Source: Streptomyces sp. CC208A
GTDB taxonomy: Bacteria > Actinomycetota > Actinomycetes > Streptomycetales > Streptomycetaceae
Direction: 5' to 3'
Length of the DNA stretch: 64,000 bases
Assembly: GCF_030010625.1 (NCBI RefSeq)
Contig: NZ_JASCXN010000020.1
Span: forward strand, 62,001 to 126,000
Shown here: positions 18,635-26,907 of the stretch, piece by piece
Position numbering within the stretch: the stretch's first letter is position 1
Layout of the letters: the number at the start of each line of letters is the position of its first letter
The notes under the pieces: generated by a model
Seen by the model: only the letters and a program-made list of their open reading frames with translations
Told to the model about the DNA's origin: nothing
The model's database searches: none
Position numbers and translations under genes: made by a program

Positions 18635-19468
18635 GTGACGGACGAGGTTCCGAAGGGGAGCGAACCGGAGACGTCGGAGAGCCTGAGGGCTTTCGGGGAA
18701 GTGGTCAAGGTCTTCCGCAAGCGGGCGGGCCTGACGCAGGAGCAGTTCGCGCCGCTGGTGGGCTACTCGGTCCCCATGGTCGCCTCGATCGAGCAGGGAA
18801 GGCGCCTGCCATCGAAGGAGTTCGTGGAGCGGGCGGAGGAGGTGCTGGACGCGTTTGGGGTGATCCGGGTGGCGGCCAAGCACCTGACGCGCAAGGCGGG
18901 GCTGGCGAAGTGGTTCGAGGCGTGGGCTGAGCTGGAGCCGCTGGCGGTGACGCTGTACACCTACGAGCCTCGGCTCGCGCCGGGCCTGCTCCAGACAACC
19001 GCATACGCCCGCACGCTCTTCGAGAAGCAGCTTCCGGCGATGAGCGATGACAAGATCGAGACGAGCCTGATCGCCCGCATGGCGCGGACGAGCATCCTCA
19101 CGGAGCGCCCGGAGACGATCTTCAGCTTCATCATCGAGGAACACGCACTGCGTCGCCAGGTGGCCAGCCCTGAGGTCATGCGCGAGCAGATCGACCACAT
19201 CCTCGATCTCTGCGAGCGACGCAACATCGACATCCAGATCATGCCGCAGTCTCGCGGGCACCACGCGGGCCTCGACGGCCCTTTGTGCCTCCTGGAGACC
19301 GAGGAGAACGAGTGGTACGCGTACAGCGAGGGCCAGGGCACTGGCCAGCTCATCTCCGACCCCAAAGAGGTCAGCATCCTCCAGCAGCGATATGTCAGGA
19401 TGCGGGCACAGGCTCTGTCCGTAGAGGCGACCGTGAGCCTGTTGCGGGAGATCCGAGGAGCCCTATGA
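18635..19468 (+). CDS. XRE-family HTH regulator with DUF5753 (Scr1/WhiJ-like)
   Basis: The GTG at 18635 with CAGGAGGTGGCGG upstream gives 277 residues. Residues about 15-70 form the Cro/CI-type helix-turn-helix (VFRKRAGLTQEQFAPLVGYSVPMVASIEQGRRLP). The rest is the DUF5753 domain, with the typical LYTYEPRLAPGLLQTTAYAR and ICQ-like DICERRNIDIQIMP-type segment (here LDLCERRNIDIQIMPQSRG). In S. coelicolor such proteins pair with a DUF397 protein and act as antitoxin-like or developmental regulators. The stop overlaps the DUF397 start by 4 bp, so the two are translationally coupled. The 30-bp palindrome upstream is a candidate binding site. Confidence 0.88.
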   Translation: MTDEVPKGSEPETSESLRAFGEVVKVFRKRAGLTQEQFAPLVGYSVPMVASIEQGRRLPSKEFVERAEEVLDAFGVIRVAAKHLTRKAGLAKWFEAWAELEPLAVTLYTYEPRLAPGLLQTTAYARTLFEKQLPAMSDDKIETSLIARMARTSILTERPETIFSFIIEEHALRRQVASPEVMREQIDHILDLCERRNIDIQIMPQSRGHHAGLDGPLCLLETEENEWYAYSEGQGTGQLISDPKEVSILQQRYVRMRAQALSVEATVSLLREIRGAL

Positions 19469-19704
19469 GCACCACTGAACTGGCCTGGTTCAAGAGCAGC
19501 TACAGCACCGGCGATGGCGGCAACTGCGTAGAAGTCGCCCTTTCCTGGCACAAGTCCAGCTACAGCAGCGGCGACGGCGACAACTGCGTCGAGGTCGCCA
19601 CCTGCCCCACCACCGTCCACGTCCGTGACTCCAAGGTCCCGGACGGCCCGCAGTTCGCGGTGGCGCCGGCCGCCTGGACGGAGTTCGTCGCCCAGCTCGG
19701 CTGA
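19465..19704 (+). CDS. DUF397 protein with two tandem DUF397 repeats
   Basis: The 79-residue product starts at ATG 19465 within the XRE stop (ATGA overlap). DUF397 proteins are small partners of the adjacent XRE regulator. The motif W-x-KSSYS-x-GDG-x-NCVEVA occurs twice, at residues about 8-25 and 28-45, and only the second continues into the family's C-terminal VHVRDSKVPDGPQFAVAPAAWTEFV. At the DNA level the 54-bp unit at 19486-19539 recurs at 19546-19599, so the extra copy is an in-frame duplication of the N-terminal half of the domain. It would be co-expressed with the regulator. Confidence 0.85.
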   Translation: MSTTELAWFKSSYSTGDGGNCVEVALSWHKSSYSSGDGDNCVEVATCPTTVHVRDSKVPDGPQFAVAPAAWTEFVAQLG

Positions 19705-19774
19705 GGCGGCGCGCGCACCGGCCCTCCACCGCGCGTGGACGGGCCGGTTCCGTATGACAAGAGGAGACACACCC

Positions 19775-20560
19775 ATGACCACCACCCCCGCCGGATACCT
19801 CTCCGGCCTCTTCTCCCTCGAAGGCCGCACCGCCCTCGTCACGGGCGGTAGTTCCGGCATCGGGAAGGCGATCGCGAGAGCCCTTGCCCGCGCGGGGGCG
19901 GGCGTGGTGGTCCTGGCGCGCAAGGAGGCGGAGCTCGCCGCGACCGTCGACGAGCTGACGGGCGACGGGTGCCGGGCGGCCTGGGTGAGCGCCGACCTGA
20001 GCACGCGGGACGGGATCAGGGCGGGCGCGGAGGCGGCGGCCGAGGTGTTCGGGGAGCCGGACGTTCTGGTCAACTCCGCCGGGATCAACCTGCGTCCGCC
20101 GCTCGGCGAGCTGGGCGAGGAGGTCTGGGACACGACGATGGCCGTGAACCTGGAGGCGCCGTTCCTCCTCGGGCAGCGGTTCGGGCCGGGGATGGCCGAG
20201 CGCGGCTTCGGCCGGATCATCCACGTGACCTCTCAGCAGGCGCACCGCGCGTTCGTGCAGAGCGGGGCGTACGGGGTGTCGAAGGGCGCCCTGGAGTCGC
20301 TCGCCCGCTCGCAGGCCGAGGCGTGGTCCTCGTACGGCGTCACCGCCAACACCCTGGTACCCGGCTTCGTGATGACCCCGCTCAACGCACGCCTCTCCTC
20401 CGACCCGGCGCGGGTCGCCGCGCTCGCCGCCCGCACGATGGTGGGCCGCAACGGCCTCGCGGAGGACTTCGCGGGTGCCGCCGTCTTTCTGGCGAGCGCG
20501 GCGTCCGCGTACGTCACGGGCCAGTCGCTCTTCGTGGACGGCGGGTTCTCCGTCCACTGA
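19775..20560 (+). CDS. short-chain dehydrogenase/reductase
   Basis: This 261-residue classical SDR starts at ATG 19775 after a GAGGAG site. The cofactor loop TGGSSGIGKAIA (TGxxxGxG), the NSAG motif (VLVNSAGIN), the catalytic Ser in HVTSQQAH and the Y-x-x-x-K pair in YGVSKGALESLARSQ are all present. VLARKEAELA places an Arg after the second strand, which favours NADP. Members of this type reduce or oxidise keto/hydroxy acids or sugars, for example gluconate 5-dehydrogenase; the substrate cannot be fixed here. It ends 7 bp from the convergent DsbA-like gene. Confidence 0.88.
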   Translation: MTTTPAGYLSGLFSLEGRTALVTGGSSGIGKAIARALARAGAGVVVLARKEAELAATVDELTGDGCRAAWVSADLSTRDGIRAGAEAAAEVFGEPDVLVNSAGINLRPPLGELGEEVWDTTMAVNLEAPFLLGQRFGPGMAERGFGRIIHVTSQQAHRAFVQSGAYGVSKGALESLARSQAEAWSSYGVTANTLVPGFVMTPLNARLSSDPARVAALAARTMVGRNGLAEDFAGAAVFLASAASAYVTGQSLFVDGGFSVH

Positions 20561-20567
20561 GGAGGCC

Positions 20568-21233
20568 TCAGGAGAAGTCGAGGCCTCCGGTGCGCTCGCG
20601 CTTCAGCTCGAAGAAGTGGGGGTGGCGGGCCAGGACGCGGACCGCGTCGAAGAGCTCCGCGGCCTCCTCGCCGCGCGGGATCGCGTTGAGCACGGGGCCG
20701 AAGAACGGGGTGCCGTCGAGGTGGAGGGTGGGCGTGCCGACGTAGGCGCCCGAGGCCGGGTCCTTGCCGGCGTCGTGGCTGCGCTGGAGGGCCTCGTCGT
20801 ACGCGTCGGTGTGCGCGGCCCCGGCCAGCTCGGCGGGCAGCTTCAGCTCCGCCAGCGACTCGGCGATCACCCGGTCGAAGTCCTCGTCCTTCTGCTGGTG
20901 GATGCGGGTGCCGTACGCGGTGTAGAGGTCGCGCAGGACCTCCTCGCCGTGCTGCTCGCCGACGGCCGCGGCGACCCGCGCCGGGCCGAGCGTCCTGTCG
21001 ACCAGCTTCCGGTAGCCGTCGGGCAGGTCGTTGCCCTCGTTGTGCAGGTACAGGCTCATCGCGTGGAACCGGACGTCGAGGCCCCGGAGCGGCTCCACCT
21101 CCAGGATCCAGCGGGAGGTGATCCAGGCGAACGGGCAGGCGGCGTCGAACCAGAAGTCCACCCGGGTGCGGGTGGAGTCGGACGCGGGGGCGGGGACGGA
21201 GTCGAGGAGGCGCGGGGTCTGGTCAATGGTCAT
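20568..21233 (-). CDS. DsbA-family protein, mycothiol-dependent nitroreductase (Rv2466c) type
   Basis: The 221-residue product starts at ATG 21233. DFWFDAACPFAWITSRWILEV matches the N-terminal thioredoxin-fold active site of the Rv2466c family, and DEALQRSHDAGKD, GTPTLHLDG, FFGPVLNAIPRGEEA and HPHFFELKRERT follow in the same order. In Rv2466c the site is CPWC. Here it is CPFA, so the resolving Cys is Ala and only a monothiol mechanism, with mycothiol as second thiol, is possible. The protein lacks a signal peptide and is cytoplasmic, unlike periplasmic DsbA. It probably reduces nitro compounds or mixed disulfides with mycothiol. Confidence 0.83.
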   Translation of the reverse strand: MTIDQTPRLLDSVPAPASDSTRTRVDFWFDAACPFAWITSRWILEVEPLRGLDVRFHAMSLYLHNEGNDLPDGYRKLVDRTLGPARVAAAVGEQHGEEVLRDLYTAYGTRIHQQKDEDFDRVIAESLAELKLPAELAGAAHTDAYDEALQRSHDAGKDPASGAYVGTPTLHLDGTPFFGPVLNAIPRGEEAAELFDAVRVLARHPHFFELKRERTGGLDFS

Positions 21234-21347
21234 GGGAACAGTCTGCCGGGTGAACGGCCCCGGATCATGGGCAACCTCGGAACTGTCTCCCTGGGCCAAT
21301 CCGGCGGGCGCCGCGTCCCGCCGACCCGTGTGTGCTTCGATACCCCG

Positions 21348-21914
21348 ATGAAGATCGAGAACACGCCTGTCGCCGTCCGGCGGCGGACCGAGGACGACCT
21401 GGGCGCCTGCGTGCGTCTGCTGCGGGAGGTCCACGAGCACGACGGCTATCCGGTGAGCTGGCCCGAGCGGCCGGCCTCGTGGATCACGCCGCCGACGTTC
21501 CTCGGCGCGTGGGTGGCGGAGCTGGACGGACGGGTCGTCGGGCACGCGGGGCTGGCCGGGCCCAGGCCGGGCGACGGGGCGCCGGTCCAGTGGAGCCTGC
21601 GTACGGGGGCGGGCGTCGAGGCGACCGCCATGGTCAACCGGCTGTACGTGTCCCCCTCGGCCCGGGGCCACGGCATCGGCGCGCTGCTGCTCGCGAAGGC
21701 CGTCGAGGCGGCCCGGGAGCACGGGCTGCACCCGGTGCTCGACGTGGCGGCCCACGACGCGGCGGCGACGGCGCTGTACGAGCGGCTGGGCTGGGAGCTG
21801 CTGGCCACGGTGGGCCAGGAGTGGGGTCCGCACGGCCTGGTGGCCGTGCGGACCTATGCCGCGCCTTCGGGCGTCAGTCCTCGTCCGGCTCCAGCCGCAG
21901 CGAGATCGAGTTGA
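21348..21914 (+). CDS. GNAT-family N-acetyltransferase
   Basis: The ATG at 21348 gives 188 residues. The acetyl-CoA motif is clear in MVNRLYVSPSARGHGIGALLLAKAV (V-x-P-x-x-R-G-x-G-I/A), followed by LDVAAHDAAATALYERLGWELL, the end of the GNAT fold. There is no recognisable ribosome site and transcription may give a short or absent leader. The last 41 bp overlap the 3' end of the convergent msrB. The substrate is not predictable. Confidence 0.82.
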   Translation: MKIENTPVAVRRRTEDDLGACVRLLREVHEHDGYPVSWPERPASWITPPTFLGAWVAELDGRVVGHAGLAGPRPGDGAPVQWSLRTGAGVEATAMVNRLYVSPSARGHGIGALLLAKAVEAAREHGLHPVLDVAAHDAAATALYERLGWELLATVGQEWGPHGLVAVRTYAAPSGVSPRPAPAAARSS

Positions 21915-22281
21915 TGCAGTACCGCTGGTCCGTCGGGGTCGGGTAGCCCTCGCCCTCGAAGACGTGGCCCAGGTGGGAGCCGCAGCGGGCGCAGCGGACC
22001 TCGGTGCGGATCATGCCGTGGGAGGTGTCGGCGACCAGTTCGACGGCCTCGCTGTCCTTCGGGTCGTAGAAGGACGGCCAGCCGCAGTGCGACTCGAACT
22101 TCTCGTTCGACGTGAAGAGCTCGGCCCCGCAGGCGCGGCAGGAGTAGACGCCCTTCGTCCTGGTGTCGGTGTACTCACCGCGGAAGGCGGGCTCGGTGCC
22201 GGCCAGGCGGAGCACCTGGTACTCCGAGGGGGTCAGCTGGGCCTGCCACTCCTCGTCCGACTTCTCGACCTCGTACGCCAT
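21874..22281 (-). CDS. msrB: peptide methionine (R)-S-oxide reductase MsrB
   Basis: MsrB repairs methionine-R-sulfoxide in proteins, in the cytoplasm. The 135-residue product has the two zinc CxxC pairs (YSCRACGAELF and VRCARCGSHLGHVF), ESHCGWPSF, and the catalytic Cys in RYCINSISL. It starts 15 bp after the murC stop on the same strand and is probably expressed from the murC transcript. Its 3' end overlaps the convergent GNAT gene by 41 bp, so the two mRNAs are mutually antisense there. Confidence 0.95.
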   Translation of the reverse strand: MAYEVEKSDEEWQAQLTPSEYQVLRLAGTEPAFRGEYTDTRTKGVYSCRACGAELFTSNEKFESHCGWPSFYDPKDSEAVELVADTSHGMIRTEVRCARCGSHLGHVFEGEGYPTPTDQRYCINSISLRLEPDED

Positions 22282-22296
22282 GGTTCGTCCACTCCC

Positions 22297-23688
22297 TCAG
22301 TTCGTCAGGCGGGCGAGGATCTCCGGACCGAGGTCCGTGACGTCGCCCGCGCCCATGGTGAGAACGAGATCGCCGGGGGCGGCCATTCCCGCGATGACCT
22401 CGGGGACCGTGTCCTTGTCGTGGACGGCGGTGACGTCGGCGCCGGCCGCGCGGGCGGCGTCGAGGATGAGTGCGCTGGTGACGCCGGGGATCGGGTCCTC
22501 GCGGGCCGGGTAGATGTCGAGGACGACGGAGGCGTCGGCGAGGGCCAGCGCCTCGCCCATCTCCCGGCCCAGCTCCTGGGTGCGGGAGAAGAGGTGGGGC
22601 TGGAAGACGACGAGGAGGCGGGAGGCCCCGGCGGCGCCGCGCATGGCCTCCAGGTCGGCGGTCATCTCGGTGGGGTGGTGCGCGTACGAGTCGATGACCT
22701 GGACGCCCTTCGCCTCGCCCTTGAGCTGGAGGCGGCGGCCGACGCCGGTGTAGGCGGTGAGGGCCTGGGCGAGGGCGGCGGGGTCGATGCCGACGCGGGC
22801 GCCGGCGGCGAGCGCGGCGGCGGCGTTGTGGGCGTAGTGGCGGCCGGGGACGGAGACGGTGAAGGTGTGCTCGGTGCCGTCGAGGACGACGGTGACCTCG
22901 CTCGTCATGCCGTTCGGGACGATCTTGAGGATGCGGGCGTCGGAGTCCTCGGACTCGCCGACCGTGACGATCTCCAGGCCCTCGCGGTCCGCGACCCGGC
23001 GGGCCAGCTCGCGGGCGCCGGCGTGCTCGCCGACGACGAGGGTGCCGCCGGGGCGGATCTTGGCGGTGAAGGCCTCGAAGGACTCGAAGATCTCGTCCAT
23101 GGAGGCGTAGTTCGCGTGGTGGTCGAGCTCGACGTTGAGGACGATCGCGACCTCGGGGTCGTACTTCTGGAAGCTGCGGTCGCTCTCGTCGGCCTCGGCG
23201 ACGAAGACCTGGCCGTCGCCGTGGCGGGCGTTGGTGCCGGGGCCCGCGAGGTCGCCGCCGATGGCGTACGAGGGGTCGAGGCCGAGCTCGGTGAGGGCGA
23301 CGGCCAGCATGGAGGTGGTCGTCGTCTTGCCGTGCGTGCCGGCGACGGCGATCGCGCGCAGGCCGTCCATGAGGGAGGCGAGCGCGTCGGAGCGGTGCAC
23401 GACCGGGATGCCGAGCTCTGCGGCGCGGGCCAGCTCGGGGTTGTCGGCGCGGATGGCGCTGGAGACGACGACGGCGGAGGCGTCGTCGGCGAGGTGCTCG
23501 GCGGCGTGGCCGATGTGCACGGTGACGCCGTGGGCGCGGAGGGCCTCGGCGGTCGGGGAGTCCTTGGCGTCGCTGCCGGCGACCTTGGCGCCGCGCTGGG
23601 CGAGGATCTTCGCGATGCCCGACATTCCGGCACCGCCGATGCCGATGAAGTGCGGCCGTTCCATGGCGGCAGGGATGGCGGGTGCCAT
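22297..23688 (-). CDS. murC: UDP-N-acetylmuramate--L-alanine ligase MurC
   Basis: MurC adds L-alanine to UDP-MurNAc with ATP, the first amino-acid step of peptidoglycan precursor synthesis. The 463-residue product has the Rossmann start HFIGIGGAGMSGIAKIL, the ATP loop AGTHGKTTTTSMLAVAL and the Mur ligase motifs DESDRSFQKY and YAHHPTEM. A GGGGAGAG site precedes the ATG at 23688. The gene lies outside the dcw cluster, as is usual in Streptomyces, and is followed by msrB. Confidence 0.96.
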   Translation of the reverse strand: MAPAIPAAMERPHFIGIGGAGMSGIAKILAQRGAKVAGSDAKDSPTAEALRAHGVTVHIGHAAEHLADDASAVVVSSAIRADNPELARAAELGIPVVHRSDALASLMDGLRAIAVAGTHGKTTTTSMLAVALTELGLDPSYAIGGDLAGPGTNARHGDGQVFVAEADESDRSFQKYDPEVAIVLNVELDHHANYASMDEIFESFEAFTAKIRPGGTLVVGEHAGARELARRVADREGLEIVTVGESEDSDARILKIVPNGMTSEVTVVLDGTEHTFTVSVPGRHYAHNAAAALAAGARVGIDPAALAQALTAYTGVGRRLQLKGEAKGVQVIDSYAHHPTEMTADLEAMRGAAGASRLLVVFQPHLFSRTQELGREMGEALALADASVVLDIYPAREDPIPGVTSALILDAARAAGADVTAVHDKDTVPEVIAGMAAPGDLVLTMGAGDVTDLGPEILARLTN

Positions 23689-23796
23689 GCGGTTCTCTCC
23701 CCGGGTGAGCGTGTGCTGATGTGACGCCCCCAGCGTAGTGGCTGCGGGCGGGCGGGCCGGGGACACGAGCGCGCCGCGCCCCCGGTCCGCGGGTGG

Positions 23797-24267
23797 TCAC
23801 TCGCTGTGCGCGAAGAGCTTCAGGACCGGTACGCCGACCTTGTGGCGGGCGCGGGAGGCCCAGTCGCGGTGGAAGAACTCCTCCACGTAGTGGGGGGCGG
23901 TGAGGACGATGACCTCGTCGGCCTCCGCCTCCTCGACGACGGCCTTCATCTTGTCCAGGGGGTGGTCCTCGACCACCTGTCCGACCGCTTCGCAGCCGGC
24001 GTCTCTCAGGGCCTGGAGGGACTGCTCCAGAGCGAGCTCGGCCGGCCGGCGGGCCTCTCTGCCCTCCGGTTCGCCGCCCTCGCGGGCCGCTTCCTTGAGT
24101 TCGCCCAGGGCGACGTCGTCGATGGCGCGCAGCAGTACATCGGCCTGGTCACCGCGCGGCTGCATCAGCACGATGAAGGACACGCCCTCGTCGCCGTGCA
24201 GGGTGGTGACGAATTCCACGTCCACGGACGTCAGGGGCTTCTCGATCATCAGAACGCTTGTGAACAC
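23797..24267 (-). CDS. universal-stress-like small protein (often labelled indole-3-glycerol phosphate synthase)
   Basis: The 156-residue product from GTG 24267 has an alternating alpha/beta pattern: a first strand VSFIVLMQPR, a central SLQALRDAGCEAVGQVVEDHPLDKMKAVVEEAEADEVIVLTAPHYVEEFFHRDW, and a last strand VGVPVLKLFAH. The DEVIVLTAP segment followed by a helix matches the second half of a universal stress protein fold. It lacks the TIM-barrel length and motifs of TrpC, so the indole-glycerol-phosphate-synthase label carried by some Streptomyces homologues looks wrong. Function unknown; nucleotide binding is possible. It is 108 bp upstream of murC on the same strand. Confidence 0.65.
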   Translation of the reverse strand: MFTSVLMIEKPLTSVDVEFVTTLHGDEGVSFIVLMQPRGDQADVLLRAIDDVALGELKEAAREGGEPEGREARRPAELALEQSLQALRDAGCEAVGQVVEDHPLDKMKAVVEEAEADEVIVLTAPHYVEEFFHRDWASRARHKVGVPVLKLFAHSE

Positions 24268-24373
24268 CTCAGGAGCCCTTCTGCGGAAACCATCCTTCCC
24301 CGTGATCACACGGGGACTGCGACTGTGATTGTGCCCAGCCGACGCTAAGCGGAACGACAAATTCCGCCGATTG

Positions 24374-25171
24374 TCAGATCCGACGGTAGCGGCTGAAGAG
24401 GAAGCCGTCCTGCTCCAGCAGAGAAGCCAGCCCAAAGCGTGTCGGAAGCGCGAGCGAAGGGCCGTGGGCGATCCGCTGGGCCTCACCCGCCGTCATCGTC
24501 GGGGAGAGCGTCAGGCACAGCTCGTCGAGCACCCCGGCGGCGGTGAACTGGCCGAGCAGCCGGGGTCCGCCCTCGGTGAGCTGGCGGCGCAGGCCGCGCT
24601 CGGCCAGCAGGGCGACCGCGCGGGCCGGGTCCACGGCGGCCCCGTCGCCGGCGAGGAGGACCTCGACGCCGGCGTCCCGGGTGGCGGCGATCCGCTCGGC
24701 GGGGGCGCCGGCGCCGGTGAGCACCAGGGTCGGAACCAGCGGGGAGGTGAAGAGGGGGAGGGAGAGGTCCAGGTCGAGGGAGGCGGTGACGATCGCGATG
24801 GCCGGGGCGGGGCCCTGCCCGGCGGCGGCCCGGCGCTCCGCGAAGACCTCCCGGGCGCGGGCGGGCCGGTACCCCTCCAGACGGACCGTTTCCGCGCCGA
24901 CGACGACCACGTCCGCGAGGGCGCGGAGGGTGCCGAAGATCCGCATGTCGGTGTCGGAGGAGAGCGGCTGCGAGCGGCCCTCGTGCTGCCCGGCCCCGTC
25001 GAGCGAGGAGACCATGTTGGCCCGCAGCCAGACCTCGGCGTCCTCGGGGTAGGCGTAGGCGTCGGCCAGCTCGTCGAGGGACCACTCCCGGTCCCCGCCG
25101 TCGACACCCCCCACCGCGGTGACCTGGGTCTTCGAGGCTGTCATGTCCGTCACAGGGAAGAGCTGTCGCAT
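24374..25171 (-). CDS. RibD C-terminal-like pyrimidine reductase family protein
   Basis: The 265-residue product has the dihydrofolate-reductase-like fold of the RibD reductase domain: VWLRANMVSSLDGAGQHEGRS (substrate and NADPH strand), RALADVVVVGAETVRLEGY, and RQLTEGGPRLLGQFTAAGVLDELCLTLSP. The canonical RibD reductase acts in riboflavin synthesis, but this is a free-standing paralogue outside a rib cluster, so its substrate may differ. Divergent zapE starts 37 bp away, so the promoters overlap. Confidence 0.82.
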   Translation of the reverse strand: MRQLFPVTDMTASKTQVTAVGGVDGGDREWSLDELADAYAYPEDAEVWLRANMVSSLDGAGQHEGRSQPLSSDTDMRIFGTLRALADVVVVGAETVRLEGYRPARAREVFAERRAAAGQGPAPAIAIVTASLDLDLSLPLFTSPLVPTLVLTGAGAPAERIAATRDAGVEVLLAGDGAAVDPARAVALLAERGLRRQLTEGGPRLLGQFTAAGVLDELCLTLSPTMTAGEAQRIAHGPSLALPTRFGLASLLEQDGFLFSRYRRI

Positions 25172-25207
25172 TCTCGCAGTCTGACACGGCGCTTACAGTG
25201 GGGAACT

Positions 25208-26293
25208 GTGTCGACCCGTGCCCTGAACGAAGCCGCCTCCGCAGCGGCGGCCCCGCTCTCGCTGTGCTCGCGCGAGCCCCACGTCCCCGCCGACCGGCTG
25301 GTCGCGGAGATGGTCCCGCCGCCGCGCTTCGACTCGGTGCGCTTCGACACCTACCTCCCCGACCCGAACCAGCCCAGCCAGTACGAGGCCGTCAAGGCGC
25401 TCTCCGGCTTCGCCGAGTCCCTGGGCGGGGCCCACGCGAGCGGCGGCGGGAAGCGCCGCTGGTTCTCCCGCAAGGCCGCCGCCCCGGCCGGCCCGCGCGG
25501 GGTCTACCTGGACGGCGGCTACGGCGTCGGCAAGACCCACCTCCTCGCCTCCCTGTGGCACGCCACGCCCGCCGAGCCCGCGCTCAAGGCCTTCGGGACC
25601 TTCGTGGAGCTGACCAATCTGGTCGGCGCGCTCGGTTTCCAGCAGACCGTGCGGACGCTGAGCGGGCACCGCCTCCTGTGCATCGACGAGTTCGAGCTGG
25701 ACGACCCGGGCGACACCGTGCTCGTCTCCAGCCTGCTCGCCAAGCTGGTCGAGGCGGGCGTCGCGCTCGCCGCGACCTCGAACACGCTGCCGGGCAAGCT
25801 CGGTGAGGGCCGCTTCGCCGCCGCCGACTTCCTCCGCGAGATCCAGGGCCTCTCGGCGCACTTCCGGCCGCTGCGGATCGACGGCGAGGACTACCGCCAC
25901 CGGGGCCTGCCCGAGGCCCCCGCGCCCCACTCCGACCGGGTCGTCACGGAGACCGCGTACCGCGTGTCGGGTGCATCGCTGGACGACTTCCCGCACCTGC
26001 TCGACCACCTGGCCAAGGTCCACCCGAGCCGGTACGGCGCCCTCACCGACGACCTGACGGCGGTCTGCCTGACCGACGTGGGCCCGGTCCCGGACCAGTC
26101 GACCGCGCTGCGGCTCGTCGTCCTCGCCGACCGCCTCTACGACCGCGAGATACCCGTCCTCGCCTCCGGACTCCCGTTCGACAAGCTGTTCAGTGAAGAG
26201 ATGCTGAACGGCGGCTACCGCAAGAAGTACTTCCGCGCCATCTCCCGGCTCACCGCCCTGGCGCGCGACGCGAAGGGGCTCGTGGCGCAGTAG
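25208..26293 (+). CDS. zapE: AFG1/ZapE-family ATPase
   Basis: The GTG at 25208 gives 361 residues. The Walker A is GGYGVGKTHLL, preceded by the family's RGVYLDG, and the Walker B is LLCIDEFELDDPGD. A LAATSNTLPGKL sensor segment and the EIQGLSAHF segment follow, all typical of AFG1-like ATPases. E. coli ZapE acts on the Z-ring during division under stress, while eukaryotic homologues work in mitochondrial protein quality control. The actinobacterial role is less clear. TACAGT about 12-17 bp before the start could be a -10, which would give a very short leader. Confidence 0.87.
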   Translation: MSTRALNEAASAAAAPLSLCSREPHVPADRLVAEMVPPPRFDSVRFDTYLPDPNQPSQYEAVKALSGFAESLGGAHASGGGKRRWFSRKAAAPAGPRGVYLDGGYGVGKTHLLASLWHATPAEPALKAFGTFVELTNLVGALGFQQTVRTLSGHRLLCIDEFELDDPGDTVLVSSLLAKLVEAGVALAATSNTLPGKLGEGRFAAADFLREIQGLSAHFRPLRIDGEDYRHRGLPEAPAPHSDRVVTETAYRVSGASLDDFPHLLDHLAKVHPSRYGALTDDLTAVCLTDVGPVPDQSTALRLVVLADRLYDREIPVLASGLPFDKLFSEEMLNGGYRKKYFRAISRLTALARDAKGLVAQ

Positions 26294-26326
26294 GTTGGGG
26301 CCCTCACCGATAGGAAGGGATCCATC

Positions 26327-26752
26327 ATGGCCTCCGTCCGTCACGCCCACACCGTCTGGCAGGGCAACCTCTTCAAGGGCTCCGGCGTCGTCACCTTCGA
26401 CTCCTCCGGTCTCGGTTCGTACGACGTCTCCTGGCCGGCCCGTACCGAGGAGCCGAACGGCAAAACCAGCCCCGAGGAGCTGATCGCCGCCGCGCAGTCC
26501 TCCTGCTACTCGATGGCCTTCTCGAACGTCCTGGACAAGGCGGGCACCCCGCCCACCCGCCTGGAGACCAGGACGGACGTCACCTTCCAGCCGGGCGAGG
26601 GCATCACCAGCGTCCACATCACCGTGCGCGGCGAGGTCCCCGGCATGGACGCCGAGCAGTTCCAGGCCGCCGCCGAGGAGGGCAAGAAGAACTGCCCGGT
26701 CAGCCAGGCGCTCGCCGGCACGACGATCACCCTGACGGCCGAGCTCATCTGA
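26327..26752 (+). CDS. OsmC-family peroxiredoxin
   Basis: The 141-residue product matches OsmC: HTVWQGNLFKGSGVVTF at the start, TSPEELIAAAQSSCYSMAF with the first reactive Cys, and EGKKNCPVSQAL with the second. These two cysteines reduce organic hydroperoxides, usually with lipoylated or thiol partners. It lies 33 bp downstream of zapE on the same strand, after a GGAAGGGA site, and may share its transcript. Confidence 0.92.
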   Translation: MASVRHAHTVWQGNLFKGSGVVTFDSSGLGSYDVSWPARTEEPNGKTSPEELIAAAQSSCYSMAFSNVLDKAGTPPTRLETRTDVTFQPGEGITSVHITVRGEVPGMDAEQFQAAAEEGKKNCPVSQALAGTTITLTAELI

Positions 26753-26843
26753 CGCACCGTCACCGAGGTGGCCTTTCCGACCCGCCGTCAGGACAGGGGC
26801 GGGATTGCGCCGTTCGAGGCCCCATGGACCCGCGTCGCGGCAT

Positions 26844-26861
26844 CACGCACACCCGTGCGTG
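26844..26861. promoter_or_regulatory. 7-bp inverted repeat upstream of phoX-like gene
   Basis: CACGCAC (26844-26850) and GTGCGTG (26855-26861) pair around ACCC, about 47 bp before the PhoX-like start. It could be a regulator site or leader hairpin. I could not find a convincing PHO box. Confidence 0.3.
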
Positions 26862-26907
26862 GTACACACAGCGGGTCCACACCTGTCTCCGGCGGGAAGG
26901 CCGTCCC

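Noticed and set aside
26861..26890. Possible PHO box upstream of the PhoX-like gene (GGTACACACAG and GGTCCACACCT)
   Set aside because: The two units have only partial match to the GTTCACC-type consensus and 12-bp spacing where 11 is expected.
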